DNA from: Bacteroidota bacterium
GTDB lineage: Bacteria; Bacteroidota; Bacteroidia; Chitinophagales; Chitinophagaceae
NCBI GenBank assembly: GCA_023390215.1
Contig: JAEWDG010000326.1
Span: 1-13,691 of the forward strand
Reading direction: 5' to 3'
DNA length: 13,691 nucleotides
Part shown: in pieces, positions 6,938-13,691 of the stretch
Position numbering within the stretch: position 1 is the first letter of the stretch
How the letters are laid out: the number at the start of each line of letters is the position of its first letter
Notes under the pieces: generated by a model
The model's database searches: none
What the model saw: the letters and a program-made list of their open reading frames with translations, nothing else
Told to the model about the DNA's origin: nothing
Made by a program: the position numbers and the translations under genes

Positions 6938-8302
6938 ATGCCACGTTTGATTTTCGCATTGATATTTTGTTTAGCTGCATCGCTATTGCAGGCGCAGGAT
7001 TCAGATTCAGTTATCATCCGGAAAATGGCAAACCAGGTACTGTCCCAGAGTCGCGCATATGAAAACCTCCGTGAACTCTGTAAAAAGATCGGGCCCCGTT
7101 TAAGTGGTTCTGCAAATGCTGCCAAAGCTGTTGAATGGGGTAAGCGTATGATGCAGGAAACCGGCGCAGATACCGTATATCTTCAACCCTGTATGGTAAC
7201 CCACTGGCAACGCGGTGGAAAAGAAACCGCCTATGCTGAACAGGGTTCAACAAGACATGATCTTCGTGTATGCGCATTAGGAAATTCTGTTGGAACAGGC
7301 CCGAAAGGCATTAATGCTCCGGTGATAGAAGTGAAAAATTTTGATGAACTGCAGGAATTAGGAACAGAACTCATTAAAGGCAGGATCGTATTCTTCAATT
7401 ATCCGATGAGAACTGATTTCATCAATACATTTGAAGCATATGGCGACGCAGCGAAATACAGGGTTTTGGGTGCTTCAAGGGCAGCTAAATTTGGTGCTGT
7501 TGGAACCATCGTAAGGTCTTTGGCGATAAATATTGATCCGTATCCCCATACAGGGGTATTGGTTTACAATGATTCCTTTCCGAAAATCCCGGCTATAGCT
7601 ATTTCTACCGAAGACGCGGAATGGTTAAGCAGTGCGCTTCAAAATAAAACCTTAACTGCTGTCGGTTTTACAACCAATTGCCGAAGGCAGAACGATGTAC
7701 TTTCCTATAACGTGATCGGCGAAATAAAAGGAAAGACTAAACCCGAAGAGATCATTACCGTAGGTGGGCACCTTGATAGTTGGGACCTTGCGGAAGGTGC
7801 ACAGGATGATGGCGCCGGCTGTGTGCAAAGCATCGAGGTGTTGAGAACCTTTACGCAACTAGGCATAAAACCGGAGCGGACGGTTCGTGCTGTATTGTTC
7901 ATGAATGAAGAAAATGGCGGAGGAGGAGGCCGGGCATACAGAGATTCTGCGATTGCAGGTAAAGAGCGACAGATCTTTGCGCTGGAATCAGATGAAGGCG
8001 GTTTTTCACCAAGGGGGCTCGCTGTGCAGGAGCCTGGATATAATAAAGTGAAAGCATGGGCACACCTGTTTTATCCTTACGGCGTTTATATGATCAACGG
8101 GGATGGAGGTGGTTCCGACATAGCACCGCTCGCTAAACTGGGAACAGTTCTGGCCGGGCTTGAACCGGATACCCAACGCTATTTTGAATTGCATCACGCA
8201 AGCACTGATGTTTTCGAAGCGGTTTCAAAACGCGAACTAGATCTGGGTATCGTGAACATGGCTGCCCTGGTGTGGCTTGTAAGTAAATATGGAATTAATT
8301 AA
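6938..8302 (+). CDS. Secreted M28 family metallopeptidase (carboxypeptidase Q-like)
   Basis: The 454-residue product has a signal peptide (MPRLIFALIFCLAASLLQAQ) and is probably periplasmic or exported. The region around CKKIGPRLSGSANAAKAVEW is typical of the carboxypeptidase Q/PGCP branch of M28. A protease-associated-like insert follows (about residues 100-240). The di-zinc catalytic set is intact: His278 (GGHLDSWD), bridging Asp290 (QDDGAG), Glu324 as base and Glu325 as ligand (FMNEENGG), Asp352 (ALESDEGG) and His419 or His420 (ELHHASTDVF). It should release amino acids from peptides; the exact specificity cannot be read. The frame extends upstream to a TTG at 6920, but that codon is part of the -7 box, so I use the ATG at 6938. 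The next gene starts six bases after its stop. Confidence 0.9.
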   Translation: MPRLIFALIFCLAASLLQAQDSDSVIIRKMANQVLSQSRAYENLRELCKKIGPRLSGSANAAKAVEWGKRMMQETGADTVYLQPCMVTHWQRGGKETAYAEQGSTRHDLRVCALGNSVGTGPKGINAPVIEVKNFDELQELGTELIKGRIVFFNYPMRTDFINTFEAYGDAAKYRVLGASRAAKFGAVGTIVRSLAINIDPYPHTGVLVYNDSFPKIPAIAISTEDAEWLSSALQNKTLTAVGFTTNCRRQNDVLSYNVIGEIKGKTKPEEIITVGGHLDSWDLAEGAQDDGAGCVQSIEVLRTFTQLGIKPERTVRAVLFMNEENGGGGGRAYRDSAIAGKERQIFALESDEGGFSPRGLAVQEPGYNKVKAWAHLFYPYGVYMINGDGGGSDIAPLAKLGTVLAGLEPDTQRYFELHHASTDVFEAVSKRELDLGIVNMAALVWLVSKYGIN

Positions 8303-8308
8303 TAGTTT

Positions 8309-8740
8309 ATGCAAGAAGAATTTTCCGCGCTGCCTGTAAAGGAAAAAAAGAAAGGAAGAGGTTTCATAAAATTTGTTGCCTGGTTTTTCATCATTTTTTT
8401 TCTTGTGCTGGGATTTATCATTTGGTGGCGCTATTACAATGTTTTTGGTGAAGGTGTGAAATCCGGTGAACTGAATTATGTGGTGAAGAAAGGGAATATT
8501 TTTAAGACCTATGAGGGTAAGCTGATACAGGCGGGACTGCGTTCCAGAACTGCAGGTACCGTGCAATCCTATGAATTCGAGTTTTCCATTGCCGACGACA
8601 GCATTGCGAATGTTATGATGTTGAACAGCGGTAAATATTTTGATCTGCATTACAGGGAATACAGGCATACCCTTCCCTGGAGGGGTTACTCACGATATAT
8701 AGTAGATAAGATCATCGGTATGCACGATGCCGTGAGATGA
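8309..8740 (+). CDS. Conserved small membrane protein of unknown function
   Basis: The 143-residue product has a basic, Lys-rich N-terminus, one strong membrane segment at about residues 19-42 and an extracytoplasmic or cytoplasmic domain after it. The stretch SGELNYVVKKGNIFKTYEGKL resembles a Bacteroidota family often present as a hypothetical protein, sometimes carrying an enzyme name (6-phosphogluconate dehydrogenase) that the sequence does not support: there is no Rossmann motif and it is far too short. It begins six bases after the M28 gene and is probably cotranscribed with it. Its TGA abuts the stop of the minus-strand methyltransferase gene with no gap (TGATCA). No function is assigned. 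Confidence 0.75.
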   Translation: MQEEFSALPVKEKKKGRGFIKFVAWFFIIFFLVLGFIIWWRYYNVFGEGVKSGELNYVVKKGNIFKTYEGKLIQAGLRSRTAGTVQSYEFEFSIADDSIANVMMLNSGKYFDLHYREYRHTLPWRGYSRYIVDKIIGMHDAVR

Positions 8741-9436
8741 TCAGGCCTGAAGAATAAAAATTGCCGGGCGTTTATGTAATTCCGGTATCTGCTTTTTCCA
8801 ATCTGAAACCTTTTTCGTTTGTACGAATTCGTTAGTGGAGGTGAGGTCGGCTGCTATACAAAGTCTGGTTTCGCCAGAACAGTTTTTCATGATGGTTTGT
8901 ATCAGCTGGTTATTCCTGTAAGGTGTTTCGATAAAAATTTTGGATGATTGTTGATTCGCGGATTCCTGCTCCAGTTCTCTGATGCGTTTACTGCGTTCCT
9001 GCTCATCAATGGGCAGGTAACCAACAAATTCAAACCGCTGCCCATTCATTCCACTTGCCATAAGGGCCAGGATGATCGAATTTGGTCCCGAGAAAGGAAC
9101 CAGCTTCGCGTTGTTTTTCTGCGCGATATCAACCAGTATTTGTCCGGGATCTGCGATGCCCGGGCAGCCTGCTTCGCTGAGAATTCCTATAGTAAGTCCC
9201 TGTTTTAATTTCTCTTTGAAAATGCTGATCTGTTCTGCTTCCACTTTATGGATCGCGTGCCATTCAAACGACCCTATATCAAAGGATTTATCAATTGCTT
9301 TAATGAACCTTCTTGCAGACCTTTCGTTTTCTACAAACAATACCCTGCAATCTGCTATGGCCTTGCGGATATAAGCCGGGATGGGCGACAATTCATTTTC
9401 AAAAAGCCAGCAGGGTATGAGGTGTACGGTTGCCAA
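8741..9436 (-). CDS. RsmI-like SAM-dependent methyltransferase (tetrapyrrole methylase fold)
   Basis: The 231-residue product has the two-domain tetrapyrrole methylase fold. EAGCPGIADPG (88-98) stands where RsmI has its DAGTPxISDPG loop. GPNSIILALMASG, RFEFVGYLP, FIETPYRNNQLI and ADLTSTNEFVQTKKV also line up with RsmI blocks. RsmI methylates the ribose of C1402 in 16S rRNA. This protein is about 50 residues shorter at the C-terminus than RsmI, so it is probably a paralogue with a related but unproven target. No ATG lies near the expected N-terminus (ATVHLIPCWLFENEL); the first plausible start is TTG at 9436, one base after the stop of the upstream EI24 gene, which suggests translational coupling. 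It ends back to back with the plus-strand gene at 8740. Confidence 0.82.
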   Translation of the reverse strand: MATVHLIPCWLFENELSPIPAYIRKAIADCRVLFVENERSARRFIKAIDKSFDIGSFEWHAIHKVEAEQISIFKEKLKQGLTIGILSEAGCPGIADPGQILVDIAQKNNAKLVPFSGPNSIILALMASGMNGQRFEFVGYLPIDEQERSKRIRELEQESANQQSSKIFIETPYRNNQLIQTIMKNCSGETRLCIAADLTSTNEFVQTKKVSDWKKQIPELHKRPAIFILQA

Positions 9437-9437
9437 C

Positions 9438-10208
9438 TTAATAAATAACTTGTTTTTTTCTTGCTTCGATGATGGTTAACGTAGCAGCTACCACCGCATA
9501 ACTGGGCGCGAATAACCAGCCCAGAAAGGGTATCAGGTGCATAAGATAAAATACCATACCGTTCCCGATGGCCAGGCCGCGGTGATGACCGATCAATGCG
9601 ATGCTTTGCTGCGCGCTCATTTTATTTCTTTCGCAGGAATAATCAAGCATGGAAAATCCCAGGTAATAACATTCCACGAACAGGGATATCAGTGGCATGA
9701 TCCAGCCCGCAACGGGAATGAATGAAAGCAGGATAAGGGTAATTACATAAACAGTTTGCCACAGCATATTTCTGAATGCAACCCGCACAGCGCGGGCAAT
9801 GTCGATCATTAGTTGTTTAAAACTAAAGGGGAATTCCCTGTTCTCGATGATGCTCTCGGTTTTTTCACTCAGGTAAGCAAATACAGGAGAACCCACGATA
9901 AGAAAGACATATTTGAACAGCGAAAAATAAAACAGCAACAATACGAGCCTTAATATAATTTGCCCTACAATGAATAGCCAGTACAACAAACCGTCATGTT
10001 CTTTTTCCAGCCAGTATTTTACATGGGTTTTTTGTAAAGCCCATTCAATGGCAAAATTTGAGGATTTCCAGAAACCGTAAAACCCAAAACTGAAGAGGAT
10101 AAGATAGATGAGACCGGGGATGAGGATCCATTTCCATAAGCGGTGCTGAAGGATAAAGCGATGTGCCTGACCGTAAGCCTGTATCGCGATGATAATCTCT
10201 TTCAGCAT
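9438..10208 (-). CDS. EI24/CysZ-like integral membrane protein
   Basis: The 256-residue product has several hydrophobic helices, at about residues 27-47, 79-110, 148-180 and 215-246. The layout and motifs, including SLFKYVFLIVGSPVFAYLSEKTE, FIPVAGWIMPLISLFVECYYLGFSMLDY and a C-terminal LIPFLGWLFAPSYAVVAATL, fit the EI24 domain family (PF07264), which includes the sulfate transporter CysZ. No sulfate-assimilation gene lies nearby, so I do not claim sulfate as the substrate. It is the first gene of a two-gene unit with the RsmI-like methyltransferase and is divergent from mpg with a 66-base gap. A TATCTTTG box lies upstream. Confidence 0.82.
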   Translation of the reverse strand: MLKEIIIAIQAYGQAHRFILQHRLWKWILIPGLIYLILFSFGFYGFWKSSNFAIEWALQKTHVKYWLEKEHDGLLYWLFIVGQIILRLVLLLFYFSLFKYVFLIVGSPVFAYLSEKTESIIENREFPFSFKQLMIDIARAVRVAFRNMLWQTVYVITLILLSFIPVAGWIMPLISLFVECYYLGFSMLDYSCERNKMSAQQSIALIGHHRGLAIGNGMVFYLMHLIPFLGWLFAPSYAVVAATLTIIEARKKQVIY

Positions 10209-10233
10209 GGATTTTCAAGATATTATGAATGGC

Positions 10234-10241
10234 CAAAGATA
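10234..10241 (-). promoter_or_regulatory. -7 promoter element of the EI24-like gene
   Basis: On the minus strand this reads TATCTTTG, an exact match to TAnnTTTG, 26 bases before the ATG at 10208. No TTG is visible 17-23 bases further upstream. Confidence 0.42.
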
Positions 10242-10274
10242 TTGTAATTGGAATTAGTGCGGTTTTTGAATTCG

Positions 10275-10904
10275 ATGAGCAATTCTGAGCATATGCGAAA
10301 AACATTGCCTATATCTTTTTTCGAAGGGGAACAGGTGGTTGAAATTGCCCGTGACTTGTTGGGTAAGATCATTGAGACGCGCATTGATGGCATACGTACA
10401 AGTGGAAGGATCGTAGAAACCGAAGCTTATGTAGCGATGGTCGACAAAGCCTCGCATGCTTTTGGAGGCAGGCGTACCGCTCGTAACGAAGCCATGTATG
10501 GAAAGCCGGGAACTGCCTATGTGTATATATGTTATGGCATTCATCAGATGTTCAATATTGTAACAAACAAACAGGGTGTTGCTGATGCCGTACTGATACG
10601 GGCTGTTGAACCTTTGGATGGAATTCCCAGGATGTTGGAGCGGACCGGGAAATCGAAGGCAGATTTTACTTTAACGAAAGGTCCGGGTAATGTGGGTAAA
10701 GCGCTGGGAATACACAAAGTTCATTCAGGAATCAGTCTGACAGGCGAAACGATCAGGATCTGTTATGACGATTATGTTGTAGAGGATGCGCTTGTGGGAA
10801 GGAGCGCGCGTATAGGTGTTGCCTATGCCGGTGCAGACGCGTTTATGCCTTACCGTTTCTTCATCAAAGGCAACAGGTATGTGAGTGGAAAAACGGGGAA
10901 CTAA
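10275..10904 (+). CDS. mpg: DNA-3-methyladenine glycosylase (AAG/MPG family)
   Basis: This monofunctional glycosylase removes alkylated and deaminated purines (3-methyladenine, hypoxanthine, ethenoadenine) to start base excision repair. The 209-residue product shows the whole family signature: ARDLLGKII near the start, GRIVETEAY with the catalytic Glu followed by Ala-Tyr, ASHAFGGRRTARNEAMYGKPG, AYVYICYGIHQMFNIV, AVLIRAVEP, LTKGPGNVGKALGI and RIGVAYAGAD. The aromatic and His residues of the base pocket are kept (YICYGIH). The frame is open back to a TTG at 10248; ATGs at 10275 and 10293 are both possible, and I use the first. No promoter close to consensus is obvious. No terminator follows; the gene runs into the 7-bp periodic region. 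It converges with porP at a distance of 279 bases. Confidence 0.93.
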   Translation: MSNSEHMRKTLPISFFEGEQVVEIARDLLGKIIETRIDGIRTSGRIVETEAYVAMVDKASHAFGGRRTARNEAMYGKPGTAYVYICYGIHQMFNIVTNKQGVADAVLIRAVEPLDGIPRMLERTGKSKADFTLTKGPGNVGKALGIHKVHSGISLTGETIRICYDDYVVEDALVGRSARIGVAYAGADAFMPYRFFIKGNRYVSGKTGN

Positions 10905-10910
10905 TAAAAA

Positions 10911-10952
10911 AATCAACAGTCAAAATTCTAAACCCAAAAAGCTAAGAGCAAA
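10911..10952. repeat. Degenerate 7-bp tandem array A
   Basis: Six consecutive heptads starting at 10911: AATCAAC, AGTCAAA, ATTCTAA, ACCCAAA, AAGCTAA, GAGCAAA. C is at position 4 of all six and A at position 6 of all six, with A at position 7 in five. The units differ at positions 2 and 3. It begins seven bases after the mpg stop. Confidence 0.62.
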
Positions 10953-10991
10953 AGCAAAGGTCCAGGCGGATCGTTTTACAACATACACCAT

Positions 10992-11033
10992 AACCAAAAA
11001 TCAAAAGTCAAAAATCCAACAGCTAAAAGCGAA
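10992..11033. repeat. Degenerate 7-bp tandem array B
   Basis: Six heptads starting at 10992: AACCAAA, AATCAAA, AGTCAAA, AATCCAA, CAGCTAA, AAGCGAA. C is at position 4 and AA at positions 6-7 in every unit. It shares the unit pattern, and the exact unit AGTCAAA, with array A 81 bases away. The same 7-base step continues into the next 30 bases as CGTTATA (11048), CGCCACA (11055) and TGTTATA (11062). Confidence 0.65.
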
Positions 11034-11078
11034 AGGGCTAATCGGGCCGTTATACGCCACATGTTATACTTATATCTA

Positions 11079-11106
11079 AATCACAAATCATACATCACAG
11101 ATCGTA
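11079..11106. repeat. Degenerate 7-bp tandem array C
   Basis: Four heptads starting at 11079: AATCACA, AATCATA, CATCACA, GATCGTA. All have ATC at positions 2-4 and A at position 7. It lies just before the porP terminator and looks like a second flavour of the same heptad theme. Confidence 0.55.
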
Positions 11107-11121
11107 ATGATTTTCGCAGAT

Positions 11122-11158
11122 AAAAAAAATCCTGCTCCCACTATAGGTTGGGGCAGGA
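11122..11158 (-). terminator. Intrinsic terminator of the porP/sprF gene
   Basis: Reading on the minus strand from 11158, TCCTGC pairs with GCAGGA, with one mismatch and two further G-C pairs above it and a loop of about 11 bases. A run of eight Ts follows at 11129-11122. It lies 25 bases after the porP stop. There is no T-run on the plus strand, so it is unlikely to serve mpg. Confidence 0.78.
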
Positions 11159-11183
11159 CTATGCTGATTGTTTGAAAACCGGT

Positions 11184-12185
11184 TTAAAATTTCGGACAGG
11201 GAATTCCTTTGGATTCGGGTTTGCGTTTAATATAGATGATCGATATTTCAGATCCGCCCCGGCTTGCTGTTGCAGCTTTCAGAGAACTGGTATTGATATC
11301 ATAACTGGCTCCGATGCGAAGTCCAGCGAATTCAAGTCCGAGATAGGGAATAACTGCATCATTGAACCTGTACCAGGAACCGATGTACAAACTGGTAGGA
11401 TTAATTTCACCCGGATTTGCATTTAACGCAAGGGCAGCACCAAGGATCGTTTCACTTGCTTTATTCTGGATCTGGTGGATCACAGAAGCGTTTACTGCAA
11501 CCACATCCGAAACGGGGAAGGTTCCACCACCATGAAGGGTAACACGACCACTGAGGTACCAGTTTTTATCTTTAAAACTAACCCTGGGGCGGTTGATATG
11601 ATACATGGAAACACCGAGATAATAGTTATTCTCGCCATTTGAAGAACCTGAATACAACAAGCCCGCGTTCATATCAAAATAGTTCTGGTTATTTCCGTTA
11701 ACCAGGATATCATTTGTAGGTTGCGTAAATCCGTTTTGTGTAAGCTGATCTTCGATAGTGAGTTTATTCACGTCGATGGTCATGCTGCTGTAAGTTGCCT
11801 GGAAACCAGCACCGATCGTATTGTATCCATCTTCGTCCAACGCTCTGTGATAAGACATAGACAGGGAACCATAATTCAATTTCAGTGCATTATCTGCGCT
11901 GGCATCACTTACCCCTGAGATACCAACACCGAATACATCACCTTCCGGTATTTTGCTCGCGAGAATAGGAAAGTCCACCGAGGCGCTTGTAGTTACATAT
12001 GCTTTCGGAATAGAAGGCCACTGATCGCGGTGATTCGCTGCGAGGCGCCATTTCCCATCAAATTTTCCTGTAAAGGCCGGATTAAGGGTAAGAGGGGAAG
12101 CAAAAAACTGCGAGAAATGCGGATCCTGCGCTTTAACCCCTAAGGTGAAAAGGATAGCAAATAAATAGAAGAGAATTTTTCTCAT
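11184..12185 (-). CDS. PorP/SprF family type IX secretion membrane protein
   Basis: The 333-residue product has a signal peptide (MRKILFYLFAILFTLGVKAQ) and then the family's opening block DPHFSQFFASPLTLNPAFTG, followed by a series of amphipathic beta strands and a C-terminus ending CPKF. This matches the PorP_SprF family (PF11751), outer-membrane proteins that help secrete and anchor gliding adhesins such as SprB through the T9SS. Most genomes hold many copies, often beside the gene of a very large CTD protein; no such partner is present here. The frame is open to 12257, but the ATG at 12185 starts the signal peptide and follows a promoter-like pair, so I use it. It lies 89 bases downstream of upp on the same strand and has its own terminator. 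Confidence 0.92.
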   Translation of the reverse strand: MRKILFYLFAILFTLGVKAQDPHFSQFFASPLTLNPAFTGKFDGKWRLAANHRDQWPSIPKAYVTTSASVDFPILASKIPEGDVFGVGISGVSDASADNALKLNYGSLSMSYHRALDEDGYNTIGAGFQATYSSMTIDVNKLTIEDQLTQNGFTQPTNDILVNGNNQNYFDMNAGLLYSGSSNGENNYYLGVSMYHINRPRVSFKDKNWYLSGRVTLHGGGTFPVSDVVAVNASVIHQIQNKASETILGAALALNANPGEINPTSLYIGSWYRFNDAVIPYLGLEFAGLRIGASYDINTSSLKAATASRGGSEISIIYIKRKPESKGIPCPKF

Positions 12186-12199
12186 TATCAGTCTGATTC

Positions 12200-12227
12200 T
12201 AAAACTAAAGATAAACAATTGTGCCAA
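12200..12227 (-). promoter_or_regulatory. Likely porP/sprF promoter
   Basis: On the minus strand TTG (12227-12225), then 17 bases, then TAGTTTTA (12207-12200), which matches TAnnTTTG except the last base. Transcription would begin near 12193, giving a very short leader before the ATG at 12185. A second partial box, TATCTTTA, overlaps it slightly upstream. Confidence 0.42.
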
Positions 12228-12274
12228 AAAGCCGGATGTATATGTGTGGATTAACATTCCCGGTTCACCAGCGT

Positions 12275-12925
12275 TTAGTTTTGGGTCTTGTTCCCATATG
12301 CCAGGTCGCCTGCGTCACCCAGACCCGGAACGATATAGCCTTTGGCGGTGAGTTCATCATCAATAGCGCCGCACCAGATCGTAGCTTTTGGCACTTCCCT
12401 TCTTACATATTCAATACCTACCGTACAGGCAATCGCACAAACAATATGCAGTTCTTTCATTTCACCTTCGTCCTTCAGTTGATGAATACATTTAACCAGC
12501 GAAGATCCGGTTGCCAGCATGGGATCGCTGATGATGAGAATGCGGTCTGTGAGGTCGGGGCAACTGATATACTCCAGGCTGATCTCGAAACTTCCATCCG
12601 GATGATGTTTGCGATAAGCACTGAGAAAAGCATTATCCGCACGGTCGAAATAATTCAACAAACCGTTATGCATAGCTAGTCCGGCACGCAGGATCGTTGC
12701 CAGAACAGGCTGTTTTTCCAGGACCTCGCAATCGGCTGACCCCATGGGTGTAGTCACTTCCCGCGTGACCCTGGGAAGTTCTTTACTGATCTCATAACCG
12801 ATGACCTCTGCAATACGTTCAAGATTGCGCCGGAAACGCTGACGGTCCTGCTGGATATCAACGTCTCTTAATTCTGCTATCCAGTTGCTTACTAATGAAT
12901 GTTGGGCGCTGAGGTTCCTGACCAT
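12275..12925 (-). CDS. upp: Uracil phosphoribosyltransferase
   Basis: Upp makes UMP from uracil and PRPP in pyrimidine salvage. The 216-residue product has the type I phosphoribosyltransferase fold. The PRPP loop is ISDPMLATGSS in the family's usual place, the segment ATILRAGLAMHNGLL matches the conserved block around the flexible hood, and the uracil-recognition end is AKGYIVPGLGDAGDLAYG. The length is typical (about 208-217). The ATG at 12925 is the only good start. It is divergent from the small lipoprotein gene (126-base gap). Two genes away on the same strand is adenine deaminase, so this area is rich in nucleobase salvage, but they are not one operon because a plus-strand gene separates them. 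Confidence 0.94.
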   Translation of the reverse strand: MVRNLSAQHSLVSNWIAELRDVDIQQDRQRFRRNLERIAEVIGYEISKELPRVTREVTTPMGSADCEVLEKQPVLATILRAGLAMHNGLLNYFDRADNAFLSAYRKHHPDGSFEISLEYISCPDLTDRILIISDPMLATGSSLVKCIHQLKDEGEMKELHIVCAIACTVGIEYVRREVPKATIWCGAIDDELTAKGYIVPGLGDAGDLAYGNKTQN

Positions 12926-13051
12926 GAGAAAAAATTAGATATTGTGCTGCCACAAGGCGAACAGCAATAATATCATTTTTATCATCATTAACAAATTATT
13001 CCGCAGAGAAATCCGGGGGAACCGTTTATTTTGATGGCATAACCCAAAACC

Positions 13052-13474
13052 ATGAAACAGTTTTCAGGCATCATTATGCTGGTACTGATACTCAGTGCGT
13101 GCAGCAATAATAAAACCGATAAGGAGAAGGCAATCACAGACAATTATGAAAGAGGAAAGATAAACGTAGCTGAAATTGAAGCAAAAACCCCTGCCCGTTT
13201 TCTGAAAGCAACCGGCGGTGATAAAAAGAACTTACTTGGACAAACGGTGATTCGGGGAGCGGTAGAAAATAAAGCGAAGATCGTTACCTATAAAGATGTT
13301 GAAGTTCGTTTGCGTTTTTACAGTAAAACAGGGGTTTTACTGGAAGAAGATCATGAGACCATTTATGATGAAATTGCTCCCGGCGATTCAAAGTCTTTCA
13401 AAACCAAATACTTCGCAGCCAAAGGATCCGATTCCGTTGCAATAGATGTGGTTCAGGCTAAGGTGGTGGAATGA
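13052..13474 (+). CDS. Small lipoprotein, FxLYD-like domain
   Basis: The 140-residue product has a lipoprotein signal peptide with lipobox LSAC (Cys17), then a charged linker and a single beta-rich domain at about residues 52-140. The order VIRGAVENKAKIVTYKDVEV, LRFYSKTGVLLEEDHE, IAPGDSKSFKTKY and a final hydrophobic strand resembles the FxLYD-type immunoglobulin-like domain of bacterial envelope proteins. Its function is unknown. A TTATTTTG sequence at 13026-13033 matches the -7 consensus at seven of eight positions and would give a leader of about 12 bases. Its TGA abuts the adenine deaminase stop with no spacer (TGATCA). It interrupts two minus-strand salvage genes. Confidence 0.72.
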   Translation: MKQFSGIIMLVLILSACSNNKTDKEKAITDNYERGKINVAEIEAKTPARFLKATGGDKKNLLGQTVIRGAVENKAKIVTYKDVEVRLRFYSKTGVLLEEDHETIYDEIAPGDSKSFKTKYFAAKGSDSVAIDVVQAKVVE

Positions 13475-13691
13475 TCAATTCACTTCGTAAAGAAAACGGA
13501 AACCATCCCCATCAAACAAACCTTTATCGCTGAGTTTAAGATGAGGGATCACGAGGAGCGCCATAAACGATAAGGTCATAAATGGTGATTGCAGAGTTGA
13601 TCCCATTTGTTTTTTTACAAACTGATCGATTTCCGTGTATGCTTTGGAAACCTCATATCCATCTTCCAGGCTCATGAGTCCGGCAACAGGT
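13475..13691 (-). CDS. ade: Adenine deaminase, C-terminal end (runs off right edge)
   Basis: The frame is open from the window edge to TGA at 13475-13477, giving about 72 residues. The visible part includes PVAGLMS at the edge and then [27 protein letters not shown], which is the conserved C-terminal block of adenine deaminase, the metal-dependent amidohydrolase that turns adenine into hypoxanthine plus ammonia for purine salvage. The metal-binding core lies outside the window, so activity cannot be judged. The apparent start at 13675 is an internal Met, because the reading frame and homology continue past it. It meets the lipoprotein gene tail to tail at TGATCA. Confidence 0.85.
   Translation of the reverse strand, partial: PVAGLMSLEDGYEVSKAYTEIDQFVKKQMGSTLQSPFMTLSFMALLVIPHLKLSDKGLFDGDGFRFLYEVN

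Noticed and set aside
8237..8668. 143-residue minus-strand open frame
   Set aside because: It lies opposite the small membrane protein gene, which has a credible start, membrane segment and operon position; the antisense product shows no recognisable feature.
10911..11106. CRISPR array
   Set aside because: Units are 7 bases, contiguous and degenerate, with no 25-40 base repeats, no spacers and no cas genes.
11122..11158. Bidirectional terminator serving mpg as well
   Set aside because: On the plus strand the hairpin is not followed by Ts, so it is called only for porP.

Overview
This window looks like a stretch of core chromosome from a member of the Bacteroidota, probably Chitinophagales/Chitinophagaceae-like. 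The evidence is three type IX secretion/gliding (T9SS) genes (gldJ, porV, a porP/sprF family member), a DUF4292 lipoprotein beside an EnvC-like factor, a bacillithiol gene (bshA), start sites without Shine-Dalgarno sequences, and several close matches to the Bacteroidota -7 promoter element TAnnTTTG. I see no mobile element, phage gene, CRISPR array, rRNA or tRNA.

Layout. 1-899 (minus): the N-terminal part of gldJ, running off the left edge. 900-1315: a divergent promoter region with an 11-bp-phased TTCAC array. 1316-2491 (plus): porV, split by one in-frame TAA and followed by a strong terminator. 2570-4314 (plus): a tight operon ispF-dut-DUF4292 lipoprotein. 4393-5724 (plus): an EnvC-like coiled-coil/LytM protein with its own -7 box, meeting bshA (5721-6839, minus) tail to tail. 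6938-8740 (plus): a secreted M28 peptidase and a small membrane protein, again meeting tail to tail a minus-strand pair (EI24/CysZ-like membrane protein 9438-10208, then an RsmI-like methyltransferase 8741-9436). 10275-10904 (plus): 3-methyladenine glycosylase. 10905-11183: intergenic DNA with a striking degenerate 7-bp periodicity, ending in the porP terminator. 11184-12185 (minus): PorP/SprF protein; 12275-12925 (minus): uracil phosphoribosyltransferase. 13052-13474 (plus): a small lipoprotein. 13475-13691 (minus): the C-terminus of adenine deaminase, cut by the right edge.

The genes fall into three themes: envelope and secretion (GldJ, PorV, PorP/SprF, DUF4292, EnvC-like, M28 peptidase, lipoproteins), nucleotide salvage and repair (dUTPase, Upp, adenine deaminase, Mpg), and small-molecule biosynthesis (IspF, BshA).

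The points most worth a second look are the nonsense codon in porV (all other genes here use TAA normally, so it is not a code change), the 7-bp periodic array at 10911-11106, the TTCAC array upstream of gldJ, and three of four convergent gene pairs that abut or overlap at their stop codons. I did not find a convincing new biological system; most of the window is ordinary core genome.
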